Notes: a model not told the origin generated them from the letters alone. Counted from the stretch's first letter, positions 24,099-34,721 are shown. The stretch is DNA of 40,943 nucleotides from Desulfobacteraceae bacterium (GCA_011390755.1 JAABRU010000050.1:1-40943); one strand, 5' to 3'. Program-made: numbers and translations.

Positions 24099-26216
24099 CT
24101 ATCCCCTGCCCCGGCTCTGCTGCATCATTTTCAGGGCTTTTTCTGCCGCGGCCTTTCTTTTTTCAATATCCGAAGCACGGGTCAGCAGGCGTTTTTTCTG
24201 TTCCGAATCCCGGATATTTTCCAGCACGGCAACCGCTTCGGGGGTTCCGATTTGCCCCAGTGCCGCGCATATGCCTTCTTCCAGTCTGCTCCTGTATTTG
24301 GATGTCAGAATGGATTTGGATTCCAGCATTTCAGACAGAAAAGGCACGGCATCTCTGCTTTTAAGACGGCCCAGAAACTTCAGTATATTGATTTTCATAG
24401 ACACATCGGCTTCCGGCAGCATGGAAAGAAATATTTTTTCCCGCTGTTTTCCGCCAATAAGAAAAAGGGTATTCAGGCATTCTTTCCGTACCCGGATATC
24501 TTTGTCTGTAAGAAAAGAGGCGATAATGTCCGTATGGGATTCATTCCCGGTTTTTCCGAAAAGCAGAATCAGATTGCGCATATAATACCAGGGTGTTCTT
24601 TTCCGGATTTCCTCTTCCAGTGCAGGCAGTGCATCCGGGCCGATGTCCGACATAGTTTTGAGAATCCGTGCCCGTTCATAACGGTTTTTGCTTTCCTCCA
24701 GCAGATGCAGCAGCACTTTTGCGGCAGCCGGCCCGGTACGGCTTAGCAAAAGAGCACCCCGCCTGCGCCGTTCTGTATCTTTGGCCATGAATTCTGTGAG
24801 CAGCAGTTCCAGTATATCTTCCGAAGCCAGTTCCTGCAGAATTTCCCGGTTTTGCATACGGTCTTCCGCCTTTTCCGCTTCTTTTGTGCGGCAGGCCATG
24901 TGCAGGGCTTCCACAATATGAACGCATTCCTCAAAACTTTTTTCCCGGATGGCGGACTGTGCCGTGTCTTTGAGATAATGGCATATCTGCCCGTACTCCG
25001 GCCGGATTTCCTTTTCGCTCTTTATCCAGTCGGACATGGGCCGGGAAAGCCGCCGTATCATTGTTTTCTGCCGCTCCGGTCTGCTCTGACGGATAAGGGA
25101 GGCCAGTGTCCGGGCAACGGAATAACGGATTTCCGGATTTTTACTGCGCAGTCCCTCTCCCAGACAGTCAATGAGTTTTTCCGCGGCCGCATTCTGTTTC
25201 TGCTCAAAAAGAACAAGGATGGCACCGGGCAGATATGCCATGACTTCATTGTCGGCAAAGGCTTTTTCCTCTTCATTGAGAATGCTGTTGATTCCGGCCC
25301 GCAGACGGGCTGCCTGCCGGAGTTTTTCTTTCCGGGCCTGTGTTTTTTTCTCCTGCATACGTTTTTGCAGCATTTCCCCTTTCGGAGTCTGCAGCATACT
25401 GCGGATGGTCTGTAAAACAGCTTCTGTGTCTTTTTCTTTTTCACCCGCGGTATCTGTTTTCACCATGCGCCGGATGCGGAAAAGCAGTTTTTCAAACTGT
25501 CCTTCATCCATTTCATCAATTAAATAGCGGAAAAGCTGCTGACTCAGTTCCCCCTCTGTTTTCTGCACCAGAATATTGGTCAGAAAATTTTCATCTTTTT
25601 TCACAATGGAGGAGGCCAGGCAGCGGGAAACCCGGTCTTTGTTATCGCTGTCCAGAATATTGTCCAGAGTTTCCACCATAGGGCCGTAAACCTGTTCAAT
25701 TTCTACCGCCTTTTTTCCCTTCTCTCCGACTTGCTGATCTTTTTCCAGGGCAACAAAACGCCTGCGGTCCGTTTGTATATGGGGCAGTTTTTTTTCCGAC
25801 AGCAGTCTGCGCAGACCGCCCTTTTCCCTTATCCCCGCCGGAGAAGCCGCAAATATTTCCAGGAAAGAGGCAAATTCTTCTTTTCCCAAGCCTTTTGACA
25901 AAGACAGCTCTTTGATTTCAAAACGCAGAAGCAGGTCCGCAAAAGCCGATACCTGGGGTTTCTGCAGCTCACTTTCACTCAGGGGCTGTCCGCAGATGAG
26001 CAGACGTTTTTCTGATTCTGCAAACAGCAGTTCCCCGGTCTTTTCCAGAATATCGCTGGCAAAAGAATAGGCTTTTTCAATGGCATTGGCACAGGCCGTA
26101 CTGGTGACAGGATAAAGATGGATCGTCCGGATTGCGGCATTCATGGCAATCATGGCATCCACCGCCTTTTTCTGAAGCATCCCGTCCGGTATTTCCGAAG
26201 GAAGAAGATCTGTCAT
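24099..26216 (-). CDS. HEAT-repeat protein of unknown function
   Basis: The 705-residue protein is soluble. Residues 1-190 form an alpha/beta head (MNAAIRTIHLYPVTSTACAN, ELLFAESEKRLLICGQPLSE). The central part is basic and helical (MQEKKTQARKEKLRQAARLR). Residues about 470-690 hold four or five HEAT/PBS-lyase-type repeats (RRRGALLLSRTGPAAAKVLL, KDIRVRKECLNTLFLIGG, AVPFLSEMLESKSILTSKYR, ICAALGQIGTPEAVAVL). Such solenoids bind proteins. The head resembles an N-terminal segment common in deltaproteobacterial HEAT proteins, but I cannot assign a role. The ribosome-binding site is weak. It may be cotranscribed with xseAB. Confidence 0.85.
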   Translation of the reverse strand: MTDLLPSEIPDGMLQKKAVDAMIAMNAAIRTIHLYPVTSTACANAIEKAYSFASDILEKTGELLFAESEKRLLICGQPLSESELQKPQVSAFADLLLRFEIKELSLSKGLGKEEFASFLEIFAASPAGIREKGGLRRLLSEKKLPHIQTDRRRFVALEKDQQVGEKGKKAVEIEQVYGPMVETLDNILDSDNKDRVSRCLASSIVKKDENFLTNILVQKTEGELSQQLFRYLIDEMDEGQFEKLLFRIRRMVKTDTAGEKEKDTEAVLQTIRSMLQTPKGEMLQKRMQEKKTQARKEKLRQAARLRAGINSILNEEEKAFADNEVMAYLPGAILVLFEQKQNAAAEKLIDCLGEGLRSKNPEIRYSVARTLASLIRQSRPERQKTMIRRLSRPMSDWIKSEKEIRPEYGQICHYLKDTAQSAIREKSFEECVHIVEALHMACRTKEAEKAEDRMQNREILQELASEDILELLLTEFMAKDTERRRRGALLLSRTGPAAAKVLLHLLEESKNRYERARILKTMSDIGPDALPALEEEIRKRTPWYYMRNLILLFGKTGNESHTDIIASFLTDKDIRVRKECLNTLFLIGGKQREKIFLSMLPEADVSMKINILKFLGRLKSRDAVPFLSEMLESKSILTSKYRSRLEEGICAALGQIGTPEAVAVLENIRDSEQKKRLLTRASDIEKRKAAAEKALKMMQQSRGRG

Positions 26217-26737
26217 AAATCAGTCCATATCTTTGATTGTGTTTTTAATAGGTTATCTCCTAAAACAAAGCGGATCATTTGTCAATTGAAAAGCGACATG
26301 CTAAGATATTTTTTATGGAAACTCAGGCAGATTAGCGGACAAAATCTTATTTGTCTTCTGCCGGAAGGGAGCCGGATTCACATTCATGCTTCCGACAGCA
26401 TATCAGATTTTCAAAAAAAATACACCCCTCCGTATCTGCCGGGAGACCCGGAAAAGAATAATTCCCCCGCACAATTCCGGCAGCAGGGAAGAAAGGGATA
26501 TCTGCATTTTTCTGTCAGACTGTTTCAGGAATTTATTTGAGCGTGACCCAAATGGTGCAGAAAGTCATCCGGCAGATTTCCCGGATTCCGGTTTTTGTGA
26601 AACCCTGAAAACCGGAATCCGGTCATTGGCACTGTTTTGCTTACACGCAATTTATTTTTTGCCCGGTCCCCGGCACTGCTGTTTCAGCATCCGGGAACAG
26701 ACAGAAACAATACCGGCTCCCGCACAATGGCAGATAA

Positions 26738-26827
26738 TCAGCAGGTTGGAAAGTTTCCGCACTCCGATTTTTGCACTCCGGGACCGTTGCAGCACCGTAT
26801 CCGGGGGAAACTTTTCAATTCTGCTGA
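26738..26827 (-). repeat. Internally deleted copy of the 145-bp TIR element
   Basis: Both ends are present (TCAGCAGGTTGGAAAGTTTC, and the inverse of TCAGCAGAATTGAAAAGTTT), but only 90 bp separate the outer edges and the centre is short. The CCGTATCCGGGGG block identifies the right end as the inverted left arm of copies A and B. Confidence 0.85.
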
Positions 26828-27030
26828 TAAATTCTCTGGAAGTATGGGGAAGACTGTAGTAAATAAACAGACAGTGTATTGTCAGGGTTACAATGTCCGG
26901 GATACAGTACTCTGATTCCGGGTACATGCGCAATTTCGTTTTTATATTTCAGAAATGCCAAGGGACGGATACAAAACAGGCTGCGCATTTGAAAGTCGGA
27001 ACATCCTTATTTTCAGGGGAGATGCTGCCG

Positions 27031-27102
27031 CGCAAAAATACAGTTTCCGCACTCCGGGACAGCCGTAAAACCGTATCCGGGGGAAACTTTCCGATCTGCT
27101 GA
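27031..27102 (-). repeat. Half copy of the 145-bp TIR element
   Basis: CGCAAAAATACAGTTTCCGC, then ACTCCGGGACAGCCGTAAAACC and GTATCCGGGGGAAACTTTCC, ending GATCTGCTGA, is the reverse complement of the left half of the full copies. It is cut at the centre of the element. Confidence 0.88.
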
Positions 27103-27157
27103 GACTGCCGGAGAGCGAAATGCGGGAATAAAATCAGCAGATGAATGTGTTTCATGG

Positions 27158-27196
27158 CCTGATTTTCCGACTTTTTACGGGAACATCAACATTGCC
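27158..27196 (+). repeat. Half copy of the GTAAAAAGTC element
   Basis: CTGATTTTCCGACTTTTTAC followed by GGGAACATCAACATTG matches the right arm of the element at 21839-21953. It ends about 10 bases before the ribosome-binding site of the receiver gene, so it sits in the operon leader. Confidence 0.75.
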
Positions 27197-27220
27197 GCAG
27201 AAACAGGGAGGAGTGAAGTG

Positions 27221-27607
27221 ATGCCGAATGATAAACTTGCTGATAAACAGCCGAAGATCCTTGTTATAGATGATAATGAAGCCAACCGGCAGATACTGGA
27301 AAACCTGCTGCAAAAGGAAGATCTGCTTCCCCTGCTGGCAGAAGACGGAAAAAGCGGTTTGGCAGCGGCCCGGGAAAATCTGCCGGATCTGGTGCTGCTG
27401 GATATTTTTATGCCCGGGGAAGACGGTTTTGAAGTTCTGGAAGAATTTCAGAAAGATTCCCGGCTCAAAAAAATTCCGGTCATTATTTTTACCCTGCTGG
27501 AAAGAGAGGAAAGCCGGAAAAAAGCACTGGAAATGGGGGCAAAGGACTATATCACCAAACCCTTTGATATGCGGGATACGGTGCAGCGGATTCTCCGGTA
27601 TTTATGA
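27221..27607 (+). CDS. Single-domain response regulator
   Basis: This CheY-like receiver of 128 residues has no output domain. The acidic pair D17-D18 (ILVIDDNEANRQ), phospho-acceptor D61 (DLVLLDIFMPGEDG), the T in IIFTLLERE and the Lys of DYITKPFD are all present. GGGAGGAG lies seven bases before the chosen ATG; the GTG immediately before it is less well placed. The stop overlaps the next gene's ATG (ATGA). It opens a five-gene signalling operon and probably receives phosphate from one of its kinases. Confidence 0.93.
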   Translation: MPNDKLADKQPKILVIDDNEANRQILENLLQKEDLLPLLAEDGKSGLAAARENLPDLVLLDIFMPGEDGFEVLEEFQKDSRLKKIPVIIFTLLEREESRKKALEMGAKDYITKPFDMRDTVQRILRYL

Positions 27608-29259
27608 CATATTTCAAAAAAATCATCCTCTTTTCCGTCTGGCCCCTCATACTCATTGCCCTTTACGGCATGAGCTGTTATAATTACCTGCTGTTCCATA
27701 CTGTTGTTGAAATGTTTGTCATAGCTGTGGTATGGGCCATATTTCTTGTGGTATGGAATGCCCGGCATGTGATGGAAAACGGATATTTCCTTTTTATGGG
27801 AACCGGTTATTTCTTTGTGGGAGTGCTGGACCTGCTGCATGTCATGGCCTACAAAGGCATGAATATTTTTTACGGATTTGATGCAAACCTGCCCACACAG
27901 TTATGGATTGCCTGGCAGTATCTTCTGGCCCTGTCCCTGCTGGGAGGATTTTTCTTTATATCCGGGAAAATAAAAGCGGAAATCATCCTGGCGGTATTTG
28001 CTTTTCTGGGTTTTACGCTGGTATGGCTCATCTTTGCCGGATATTTTCCCGATTGCTTCCGGGAAGGAATCGGTCTGACATTATTTAAAAAATGCAGTGA
28101 GATTTTTACATCTTTCATGCTGCTGACCTGTCTTCCCCTGTTTCAGAAATACCGTTCCCGCTTTTCCGGAAAAGTGATCCGTCTGCTCAGCATTTCCGTA
28201 CTCTTTGCCGTGGCCGCCAAAACCGCTTTTATTTTTTATGTCAGTGTGTACGGTATTTCCAATCTGCTGGGACATTATCTGCTGGTTATCTCTGTATTTT
28301 TTTTATACAGGGCCGTTGTGGAAACCGGCATTTCCGACCCGACGGCCCTCCTTTTCCGGGAACTGAAAAGCAGGGAAACAGAACTGGAAACTTCCCGGAA
28401 TTCATTGAAAAATGTCAGCGTCGATCTGGAAAAACAGGTGAAAATCCGCACCAAAGAACTGGAACAGGCCAATATTCAGCTGCTGGCGGAAATTGAGGAG
28501 CGGAATTTTACAGAAGATCTGCTGCAGCAGAAAAACCGGGAACTGGAACAGACCAACCGGCATCTGGACGATTTTGCCTACACCGTATCCCATGATTTGC
28601 GGGAACCCCTGCGGGGACTGTTCGGCTATGCCAGTATTCTGCGGGAAGATGAGGCGGAAAAGCTGTCAGAAAAAAGCCGTTATATGCTGGAAAGAATCTG
28701 CGCGCTGGCCACACGTCAGGATGAACAGATTTCGGCCATTCTCCGCTATTCCCGCATCGGCCGGCAGAAACTCCGGCTGCAGCCCGCGGATATGGATGCC
28801 GTGGTCTGGGATGTGATCCGGACCCTGAAACTGAAAATTCATGAAAACAGGACGGAAATACGGATTCCCCGATCTCTGCCTTCGGTCTGCTGTGACAGGG
28901 AGCTGATTGCGGAGGTTTTTCAGAATCTTATATCCAATGCTCTGAAATATAATGATAAAGATGATAAATGGATAGAAATTTCCTTTACCGCGGACAATGC
29001 GGATATTCCCTTTTTTTATGTGCGGGACAACGGTATCGGCATTGCGGAAAAAAATTATGATACGGTATTCAAAATCTTCAGGCGACTGCACAAAGCAAAT
29101 GAATTTCAGGGCGGAACCGGGGCAGGGCTTTGTATTGTGAAAAAAATCATTGAACATCACAGCGGAAAAATATGGATAGAATCCTGCCCCGGTGCAGGAA
29201 GTACATTTTATTTTACCCTGTGCGGGACAAAGAAGTGTTTATCCGATGAAAACATTTGA
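27604..29259 (+). CDS. MASE3-type membrane sensor histidine kinase
   Basis: This 551-residue inner-membrane kinase has residues 1-240 as a MASE3 sensor with about seven membrane helices, including FLVVWNARHVMENGYFLFMG and LLHVMAYKGMNIFYG then DANLPTQLWIAWQYL. A coiled coil (residues 255-320) leads to HisKA with phospho-acceptor H330 (YTVSHDLREPLRGL). HATPase_c boxes follow: NLISNALKYN (N), VRDNGIGIA (G1) and GTGAGLCIVKKIIEHHSG (G2). The HisKA/HATPase pair is of the phytochrome-like class. The MASE3 ligand is not known. It overlaps the receiver gene by 4 bases and the next gene by 14. Confidence 0.94.
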   Translation: MTYFKKIILFSVWPLILIALYGMSCYNYLLFHTVVEMFVIAVVWAIFLVVWNARHVMENGYFLFMGTGYFFVGVLDLLHVMAYKGMNIFYGFDANLPTQLWIAWQYLLALSLLGGFFFISGKIKAEIILAVFAFLGFTLVWLIFAGYFPDCFREGIGLTLFKKCSEIFTSFMLLTCLPLFQKYRSRFSGKVIRLLSISVLFAVAAKTAFIFYVSVYGISNLLGHYLLVISVFFLYRAVVETGISDPTALLFRELKSRETELETSRNSLKNVSVDLEKQVKIRTKELEQANIQLLAEIEERNFTEDLLQQKNRELEQTNRHLDDFAYTVSHDLREPLRGLFGYASILREDEAEKLSEKSRYMLERICALATRQDEQISAILRYSRIGRQKLRLQPADMDAVVWDVIRTLKLKIHENRTEIRIPRSLPSVCCDRELIAEVFQNLISNALKYNDKDDKWIEISFTADNADIPFFYVRDNGIGIAEKNYDTVFKIFRRLHKANEFQGGTGAGLCIVKKIIEHHSGKIWIESCPGAGSTFYFTLCGTKKCLSDENI

Positions 29260-30583
29260 AAAACTGCGGGCAAGGGCAGAAAACCTGCTCAAAGATGCAG
29301 AAAGCAAAAGCAGGGATTTTGCAGGTTACGATCTGAAAAATCTGATCAATGAACTGGATGTGTACCGCATTGAACTGGAACTGCAGAATGAAGAACTGCG
29401 GGAAGCCCGGTCTGATCTGGAACTGTCCCGCCAGGAATTTTCCGACCTTTTTGATTTTGCCCCCATTGCCTATACGGTGCTGGATGAGCACAGTAATATC
29501 CTGCGCATTAACCGGGCCGGGGCCGCCCTTTTCGGCACATCCGGGACAAACCTGAAAGGAATGCGTCTTTCCTCTTTTGTCATGCCGCCGGGCATCCCCT
29601 TTTTCCGCCCCTTTCAGGAGGTACTGTCTGCCAAAAAACCGGAAACCGCAGAGGTGCAGTTTGTCGGGACAGGACAGATAAAATTCTGGGCGCAGGTTGA
29701 TTTTTCTGCCTGGACACCGGTCCATGATCCCGGGTCACGGGTTCTGTGTGCCATGCGCGATATCAGTTTACGAAAATCTGTGGAACAGGAAGTGGAGACT
29801 TACCATCTGCACCTGGAAGAAATGATCCGCAGCCGTACAAAAGAGTTGGAAGAAAGCAACCGCCGCCTGCGGGAGGAAATCTGCATCCGCAGACAGTCGG
29901 AAGAGCGTCTGACGGAATCAAATCAGGAAAAAGAAGTGCTTCTCCGGGAAATACATCACCGTGTCAAAAACAATATGCAGGTGATCATCAGCCTGCTGCG
30001 GCTGCAAAGCCGTAAGATTCAGGGTGAAAAACCCGCGGCTGTTTTTGTTGAAAGCCAGGAAAGAATCCGGGTAATGGCCATGATACACGAAACACTGTAC
30101 CGGCAGAAATCCCTGGCCCATATTGATCTGGCTGACTATCTGGGCCGCCTGGTCCGCAGTCTGATCAAAGTGTATGCCCGGCCCGGCCTGTCTGTCCGTC
30201 CGGATATCCGTATCGGCAGGACGGATGAGGGATCAGACCCGGATATGCAACTGAACATTGACCAGGCCGTACCCTGCGGTCTGATTGTCAATGAACTGAT
30301 TTCCAATGCACTGAAATATGCTTTTCCCAATCAGAAAGAAGGGGAAATCCGGATCCGGGCGGAAATGCTGGAAGACCGCCGCCTGGAACTGCGGATTGAA
30401 GATAACGGATGCGGTATGCCGGAAGATACAAACCTGGAGGAATGTGAAAGCATGGGCCTGAAAACAGTGATGATTCTGGCCCGTCGCCAGCTCGGAGCCC
30501 GGGTACATGTGCGCAGCGGACAGGGAACGGCTTTCCGCATCTGTTTTACACCCGATTCCAAAGCAAGAATCGGACAGAAATGA
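29246..30583 (+). CDS. PAS-HisKA_2 sensor histidine kinase
   Basis: This cytoplasmic kinase of 445 residues begins at an ATG inside the end of the MASE3 kinase gene; the frame is open 18 codons further up, but that stretch is the upstream gene's shadow. Residues 1-65 are helical. Residues 68-185 form a PAS domain (DLFDFAPIAYTVLDEHSNIL) with a PAC-like end (VLCAMRDISLRKS). Residues 190-235 are coiled coil. The HisKA_2 motif LLREIHHRVKNNMQVIISLL carries H237-H238, and the HATPase domain has NELISNALKYAFP and IEDNGCGMPED. Kinases of this class often pair with stand-alone or atypical receivers, which fits the operon. Confidence 0.93.
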   Translation: MKTFEKLRARAENLLKDAESKSRDFAGYDLKNLINELDVYRIELELQNEELREARSDLELSRQEFSDLFDFAPIAYTVLDEHSNILRINRAGAALFGTSGTNLKGMRLSSFVMPPGIPFFRPFQEVLSAKKPETAEVQFVGTGQIKFWAQVDFSAWTPVHDPGSRVLCAMRDISLRKSVEQEVETYHLHLEEMIRSRTKELEESNRRLREEICIRRQSEERLTESNQEKEVLLREIHHRVKNNMQVIISLLRLQSRKIQGEKPAAVFVESQERIRVMAMIHETLYRQKSLAHIDLADYLGRLVRSLIKVYARPGLSVRPDIRIGRTDEGSDPDMQLNIDQAVPCGLIVNELISNALKYAFPNQKEGEIRIRAEMLEDRRLELRIEDNGCGMPEDTNLEECESMGLKTVMILARRQLGARVHVRSGQGTAFRICFTPDSKARIGQK

Positions 30584-30592
30584 GGAAGATCA

Positions 30593-33559
30593 ATGGATAC
30601 AGAACATGCAGAAACGGGAACACCCGAAGAAACAAAATGCGCGGAAAAAAGTGGGGGGAATATCCCCTGTTCTTTTGTCGTAGGACTGGGGGCCTCGGCC
30701 GGCGGACTGGAGGCCCTGGTGGAATTTTTCAGTCATGCCCCCCCGGATACCGGTATGTCCTTTGTGGTGGTGCAGCATTTATCCCCGGATTATAAAAGTC
30801 TGATGGATGAACTGCTGGCCCGGCATACGGAAATGGAAATCATAAAAGTCAGCGACGGCATTACCTTACTGCCCGACCGCATTTATCTGCTGCCCCCCAA
30901 AAAAAATCTGACCATTTTTAACCGTCAGCTGCTGCTCAGCGATTCGGCATCCCACACGGGTCTGAATCTGCCCATTGACTTTTTTTTCCGTTCCCTTGCC
31001 GAAGATCAGGAAGACAGAGCCATCGGCATTATTCTGTCGGGAACCGGCAGTGACGGGACCAGAGGAATTCAGGCCATCAAAAAAGCAGGCGGCATGACCC
31101 TGGTGCAGAATGAGGAAAGCGCGAAATTTGACGGTATGCCCCGCAGTGCCGTTGCCACCGGTCTGGTGGATTATATCATCCGGCCCGCGGAAATGCCCAA
31201 GGCCATGCTGGCCTATGCGCGGCATCCTGTTATTTCCGGAGTGGAGGACAGGTCCCGCATATTCAGTCATTATGAAACCGATCTGACCAAACTCATTGCC
31301 ATGCTGCGCAGCCGCACCAAAGTGGATTTTTCCTTTTACAAAACCGCCACCATCCAGCGGCGCATTGAACGGCGTATGGGCATAACCGGCACTGCCAATC
31401 TGGGAGAATATCTCCAATACACTAAAGATTACCCGGAAGAGGTGGATGCACTGTACCGGGATCTGCTTATCGGTGTTACCCGCTTTTACCGGGATAAGGA
31501 TGAGTTCAATTATCTGCGGGAAAAAATTATTCCGGTGATTTTTGAAAACTGCAGAAAGGATAAAATTGTCCGTGTCTGGGTGGTGGGATGCTCCAGCGGT
31601 GAAGAGGCCTTTACCATTGCCATTCTGCTCTATGATTATATGGTTAGTCAAAAAAAATATTATGAAATCAAAGTGTTTGCAACGGATATTGATAAAGATG
31701 CCATTATCAAAGCCGGGCAGGGGATATATCCGGACGGAATCGCCGGTGATCTGGATGCGGTGCTGCTGGAAAAATATTTTGACAAAATCAGCGAAGGTTT
31801 CCGGGTGAAACGCCATATCCGGGAACTGGTAATTTTTGCCCGTCAGAATATACTGCGGGATCCGCCTTTTACCAAAATAGATCTGATTACCTGCCGCAAT
31901 CTGCTCATTTATCTGCAGTCCAATCTTCAGAAAGATGTGATGGGTCTTTTTCATTTTGCCCTCAAAGACCGGGGCTATCTCTTTCTGGGAACCAGTGAAA
32001 CCGTGGGGGATGCCGCGGATTATTTCGTGCCGGCCGACCGTACTGTCAAGGTTTTTCTGCACAAGGGCAGAGGAATTCCTCCGGTCCGGCGCATTCCCCA
32101 TCCGGCCATCAGCCCCAAAAACCGCTATGTTCCCGCGGGAAGCAGTCCGCATTCCCCCTGTGATTCTCCCGGAAAAATAATCGAAAGGCTGGAAAATTAT
32201 TATCAGGAGATTATCAATCACCTGATACCGGCCTGTGCCGTGGTCAGTGAAAAAGGGGTACTGTCGGAAACATTCGGAAACCCGGATCATTTTTTGAAAA
32301 CCCATCCGGGAAAAGCCGATCTGAATATCAGCCGCATGGTTGCACCCAATATGGCCCTGGCCATTTCAACCGGAATACGCAATGCTGTAAAAGACAGAAA
32401 AAAAATTGCATTTCCGGATATACGCTCCGAATTCCCTGAAGGACAGCGGCATGTCCGCATGAAAATTGTTCCCTTAAAACCCCGGACGGAAGAGCAGAAA
32501 CTTCTGATTACCTTTGAAGAAATTTACGCAGAAGCGGCAAACAATGAAACTGCCTACTGTCTGGAGGAACGATCGGATCAGCATATTCTGGATCTGCAAA
32601 ACGAAATTCAGCTGACCAAAGAAAGCCTGCAGGCCGCGAATGAGGAACTGCAGTCTTCCAATGAGGAACTGCAGGCCACCAATGAGGAACTGCTGGCCTC
32701 CAATGAGGAGCTGCAAAGCACCAATGAAGAACTCAATTCGGTCAATGAGGAACTCAATACGGTCAATGCGGAATATCAGTCCAAAATTCAGGAACTCATT
32801 GAACTGAATACCGATATGGACAACCTTTTTCACAGTACGGATATAGGCATTATATTCCTGGACGACAAACTGCGCATCCGTAAGTTCACCCCGGCCGTAA
32901 CCCAGGAAATCAATCTGCTGCAGCAGGATATCGGCAGACCTTTCAGCGATTTGTCCATTCCCATGCTGTCGGATGTGCAGCGCATCATCCGGGAAGCCCT
33001 GATTCAGGGGGAAAAATCCGAGCAGACAATCCTGAGCCCCAATAAGCAGTGGTATCTTCTCCGCATTCATCCCTATACAGATGAACAGCAGAAATTCAGG
33101 GGCGTTGTGATTTCCATTGTCAATATCACAAAACAGAAACATGCTGAAATTGCACTGGAAAGACAGGTGGAAGTATTGCAGCAGGTGCTGGAAACCAGTC
33201 CGGCCGCGCAGCTGATGACAGATCGGGAGGGAAAAATCATTTTTTTCAATCTGCCTGCCGCCGAACTGCTGACTGATTCTTTGGGACAGATCAAAGACAA
33301 ATCATTTGATTCCCAGGGACTGGACATCTGTGATCTGGACGGCAACCCGATTTCCATCCACCAGGGTCCCCTTGCGAAGATATTGGGAAAAAAAGAAAAG
33401 GTGGGAAACTATGTCATGAAATTACAAAAACCGGATCGGCAGGAAGTGATTCTTTCGGTCAGCGGAAATCCTATTTTCAATGAAAAAGGAGATGTTGACC
33501 GGGCCGTATTCAAACTGGAAAAACTGGCCCATAAGACAATCAAAAGGGAGGACGGGTGA
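30593..33559 (+). CDS. CheB-CheR-PAS fusion protein
   Basis: The 988-residue protein combines receptor methylesterase and methyltransferase domains. The CheB domain (residues 26-210) has catalytic S35 ([12 protein letters not shown]), H62 (VVQHLSPDY) and D154 ([11 protein letters not shown]), without the usual receiver. CheR (about 230-490) has [15 protein letters not shown], the SAM-binding [27 protein letters not shown] and [11 protein letters not shown]. Residues about 660-730 are a striking heptad coiled coil of repeated [12 protein letters not shown] units. Two PAS domains follow ([18 protein letters not shown] and [20 protein letters not shown]). No kinase domain follows, unlike some relatives. 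No chemoreceptor lies in this window, so it may serve a sensory-array-independent role with the adjacent kinases. Confidence 0.95.
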   Translation: MDTEHAETGTPEETKCAEKSGGNIPCSFVVGLGASAGGLEALVEFFSHAPPDTGMSFVVVQHLSPDYKSLMDELLARHTEMEIIKVSDGITLLPDRIYLLPPKKNLTIFNRQLLLSDSASHTGLNLPIDFFFRSLAEDQEDRAIGIILSGTGSDGTRGIQAIKKAGGMTLVQNEESAKFDGMPRSAVATGLVDYIIRPAEMPKAMLAYARHPVISGVEDRSRIFSHYETDLTKLIAMLRSRTKVDFSFYKTATIQRRIERRMGITGTANLGEYLQYTKDYPEEVDALYRDLLIGVTRFYRDKDEFNYLREKIIPVIFENCRKDKIVRVWVVGCSSGEEAFTIAILLYDYMVSQKKYYEIKVFATDIDKDAIIKAGQGIYPDGIAGDLDAVLLEKYFDKISEGFRVKRHIRELVIFARQNILRDPPFTKIDLITCRNLLIYLQSNLQKDVMGLFHFALKDRGYLFLGTSETVGDAADYFVPADRTVKVFLHKGRGIPPVRRIPHPAISPKNRYVPAGSSPHSPCDSPGKIIERLENYYQEIINHLIPACAVVSEKGVLSETFGNPDHFLKTHPGKADLNISRMVAPNMALAISTGIRNAVKDRKKIAFPDIRSEFPEGQRHVRMKIVPLKPRTEEQKLLITFEEIYAEAANNETAYCLEERSDQHILDLQNEIQLTKESLQAANEELQSSNEELQATNEELLASNEELQSTNEELNSVNEELNTVNAEYQSKIQELIELNTDMDNLFHSTDIGIIFLDDKLRIRKFTPAVTQEINLLQQDIGRPFSDLSIPMLSDVQRIIREALIQGEKSEQTILSPNKQWYLLRIHPYTDEQQKFRGVVISIVNITKQKHAEIALERQVEVLQQVLETSPAAQLMTDREGKIIFFNLPAAELLTDSLGQIKDKSFDSQGLDICDLDGNPISIHQGPLAKILGKKEKVGNYVMKLQKPDRQEVILSVSGNPIFNEKGDVDRAVFKLEKLAHKTIKREDG

Positions 33560-33560
33560 T

Positions 33561-34721
33561 ATGACAGATGCAGAATATGTGAATGCAGGGATTATGATCG
33601 TGGAAGATGAGGCCCTCATTGCCGATGATATAGCGGAAACGCTGATGCAGATGGGATACCGGATTACTTCTGTGCTGTCTTCGGGGGAAGAGGCTGTAAA
33701 CCGGGCCAGGGAGGAACGGCCGGATCTGGTGATTATGGACATTATGCTCCGGGATAAAATGGACGGAATTGAAACAGCCGGGCAGCTCCGCAGTGAACTG
33801 AAAATTCCGGTGATATATCTTACGGCATATGCCGATGATGAAATTCTGGAACGCGCGAAAATTACCGAACCCTACGCGTATATTATCAAACCCTTTGAAG
33901 AAAGAGAACTGCACATCAGTATTTCCATTGCGCTGTATAAAGCCCGTATGGAAAAAAAAATGCAGCATATGGAAGAAGAGGCAAACCGGGCACGGAAGAT
34001 GGAAACAGCGGCCATACTTGCCGGAGGCATGGCCCATGATTTCAACAACCTGATGGCAATAATTTTGGGAAATATTCAGTTAGCCAAAGAAGACAGTTTT
34101 TCAAAAGAAGATCTGCACGACTATCTGCAGGCCGCCGAAAACGCTGTTCTGGAAGCCAGGGAACTGACACGGAAATATATTCATCTCTCCATGCCCCGCA
34201 CTCTGTACCGTCTTCCGGTAAAACTGGATAAAGTTCTGGAAAATGCCGTTTCGGAATTCCGCTTCAATGCATCAATACAATACAGTGTCGAAGTCCAGAA
34301 ACCCTCCCCCTATGTGTATGCAGACGAAAATATGCTTCACAGAGCCATCTGTCATATCATTGAAAATGCGGCAGATGCCATGCCGGAAGGCGGAACACTC
34401 CGTATTACAGCAGAAAAAGGCAATATCAGACACAGGGATATGCTTTTACAGCATCATCCGGAAACTGCGGATTATGCGGAAATCTGTATCAAAGACAGCG
34501 GGTCGGGCATCGCGGAAGAACATTTGACAAAAGTATTCGATCCCTATTATTCGACCAAAGAAAGATATTCCAGAAAAGGGATGGGGCTTGGTCTGAGCAT
34601 TGCTTATTCCATTATCCGGTCACATGGCGGTTATATCCGTATTGAATCAGAGTCGGGGAAAGGTACATCCCTTTTTGTTTACTTTCCGCTGGTGTCCGAA
34701 CCTCTCCCCTCTTTCCCCTAA
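33561..34721 (+). CDS. Receiver-histidine kinase hybrid (REC-HisKA-HATPase)
   Basis: This 386-residue soluble protein has a receiver at residues 10-130 (MIVEDEALIADDIAETL, D60 in VIMDIMLRDK, IYLTAYADDE, YIIKPFEE) that acts as the input of an NtrB-like kinase. The kinase has phospho-acceptor H159 (GGMAHDFNNLMAI), N-box HIIENAADAMPEGG, IKDSGSGIAEEHL and GMGLGLSIAYSIIRSHGG. GGGAGG lies upstream of the ATG, which follows the CheB/CheR stop after one base. The N-terminal receiver suggests a phosphorelay in which the upstream kinases phosphorylate D60 and tune this kinase. It is the last gene of the operon; no DNA-binding output is encoded here. Confidence 0.94.
   Translation: MTDAEYVNAGIMIVEDEALIADDIAETLMQMGYRITSVLSSGEEAVNRAREERPDLVIMDIMLRDKMDGIETAGQLRSELKIPVIYLTAYADDEILERAKITEPYAYIIKPFEERELHISISIALYKARMEKKMQHMEEEANRARKMETAAILAGGMAHDFNNLMAIILGNIQLAKEDSFSKEDLHDYLQAAENAVLEARELTRKYIHLSMPRTLYRLPVKLDKVLENAVSEFRFNASIQYSVEVQKPSPYVYADENMLHRAICHIIENAADAMPEGGTLRITAEKGNIRHRDMLLQHHPETADYAEICIKDSGSGIAEEHLTKVFDPYYSTKERYSRKGMGLGLSIAYSIIRSHGGYIRIESESGKGTSLFVYFPLVSEPLPSFP

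Larger units (their letters stand above)
26217..27220. other. 1-kb gap upstream of the signalling operon
   Basis: No convincing gene is present. Plus-strand frames of 80-157 codons between 26.1 and 26.9 kb have no ribosome-binding site and no family signature, and the longer ones run into repeats. It contains two partial 145-bp-type elements (26738, 27031) and a half copy of the GTAAAAAGTC element (27158). The operon promoter must lie in or just after these repeats. Confidence 0.6.

Noticed and set aside
26298..26540. Possible 80-codon plus-strand gene before the signalling operon
   Set aside because: No ribosome-binding site, no recognisable fold, and Pro/Gln-rich sequence typical of non-coding translation. 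It cannot be supported.
30866..32305. 479-codon minus frame opposite the CheB/CheR gene
   Set aside because: It is a shadow: the sense strand has all CheB and CheR catalytic motifs and the antisense translation shows none.
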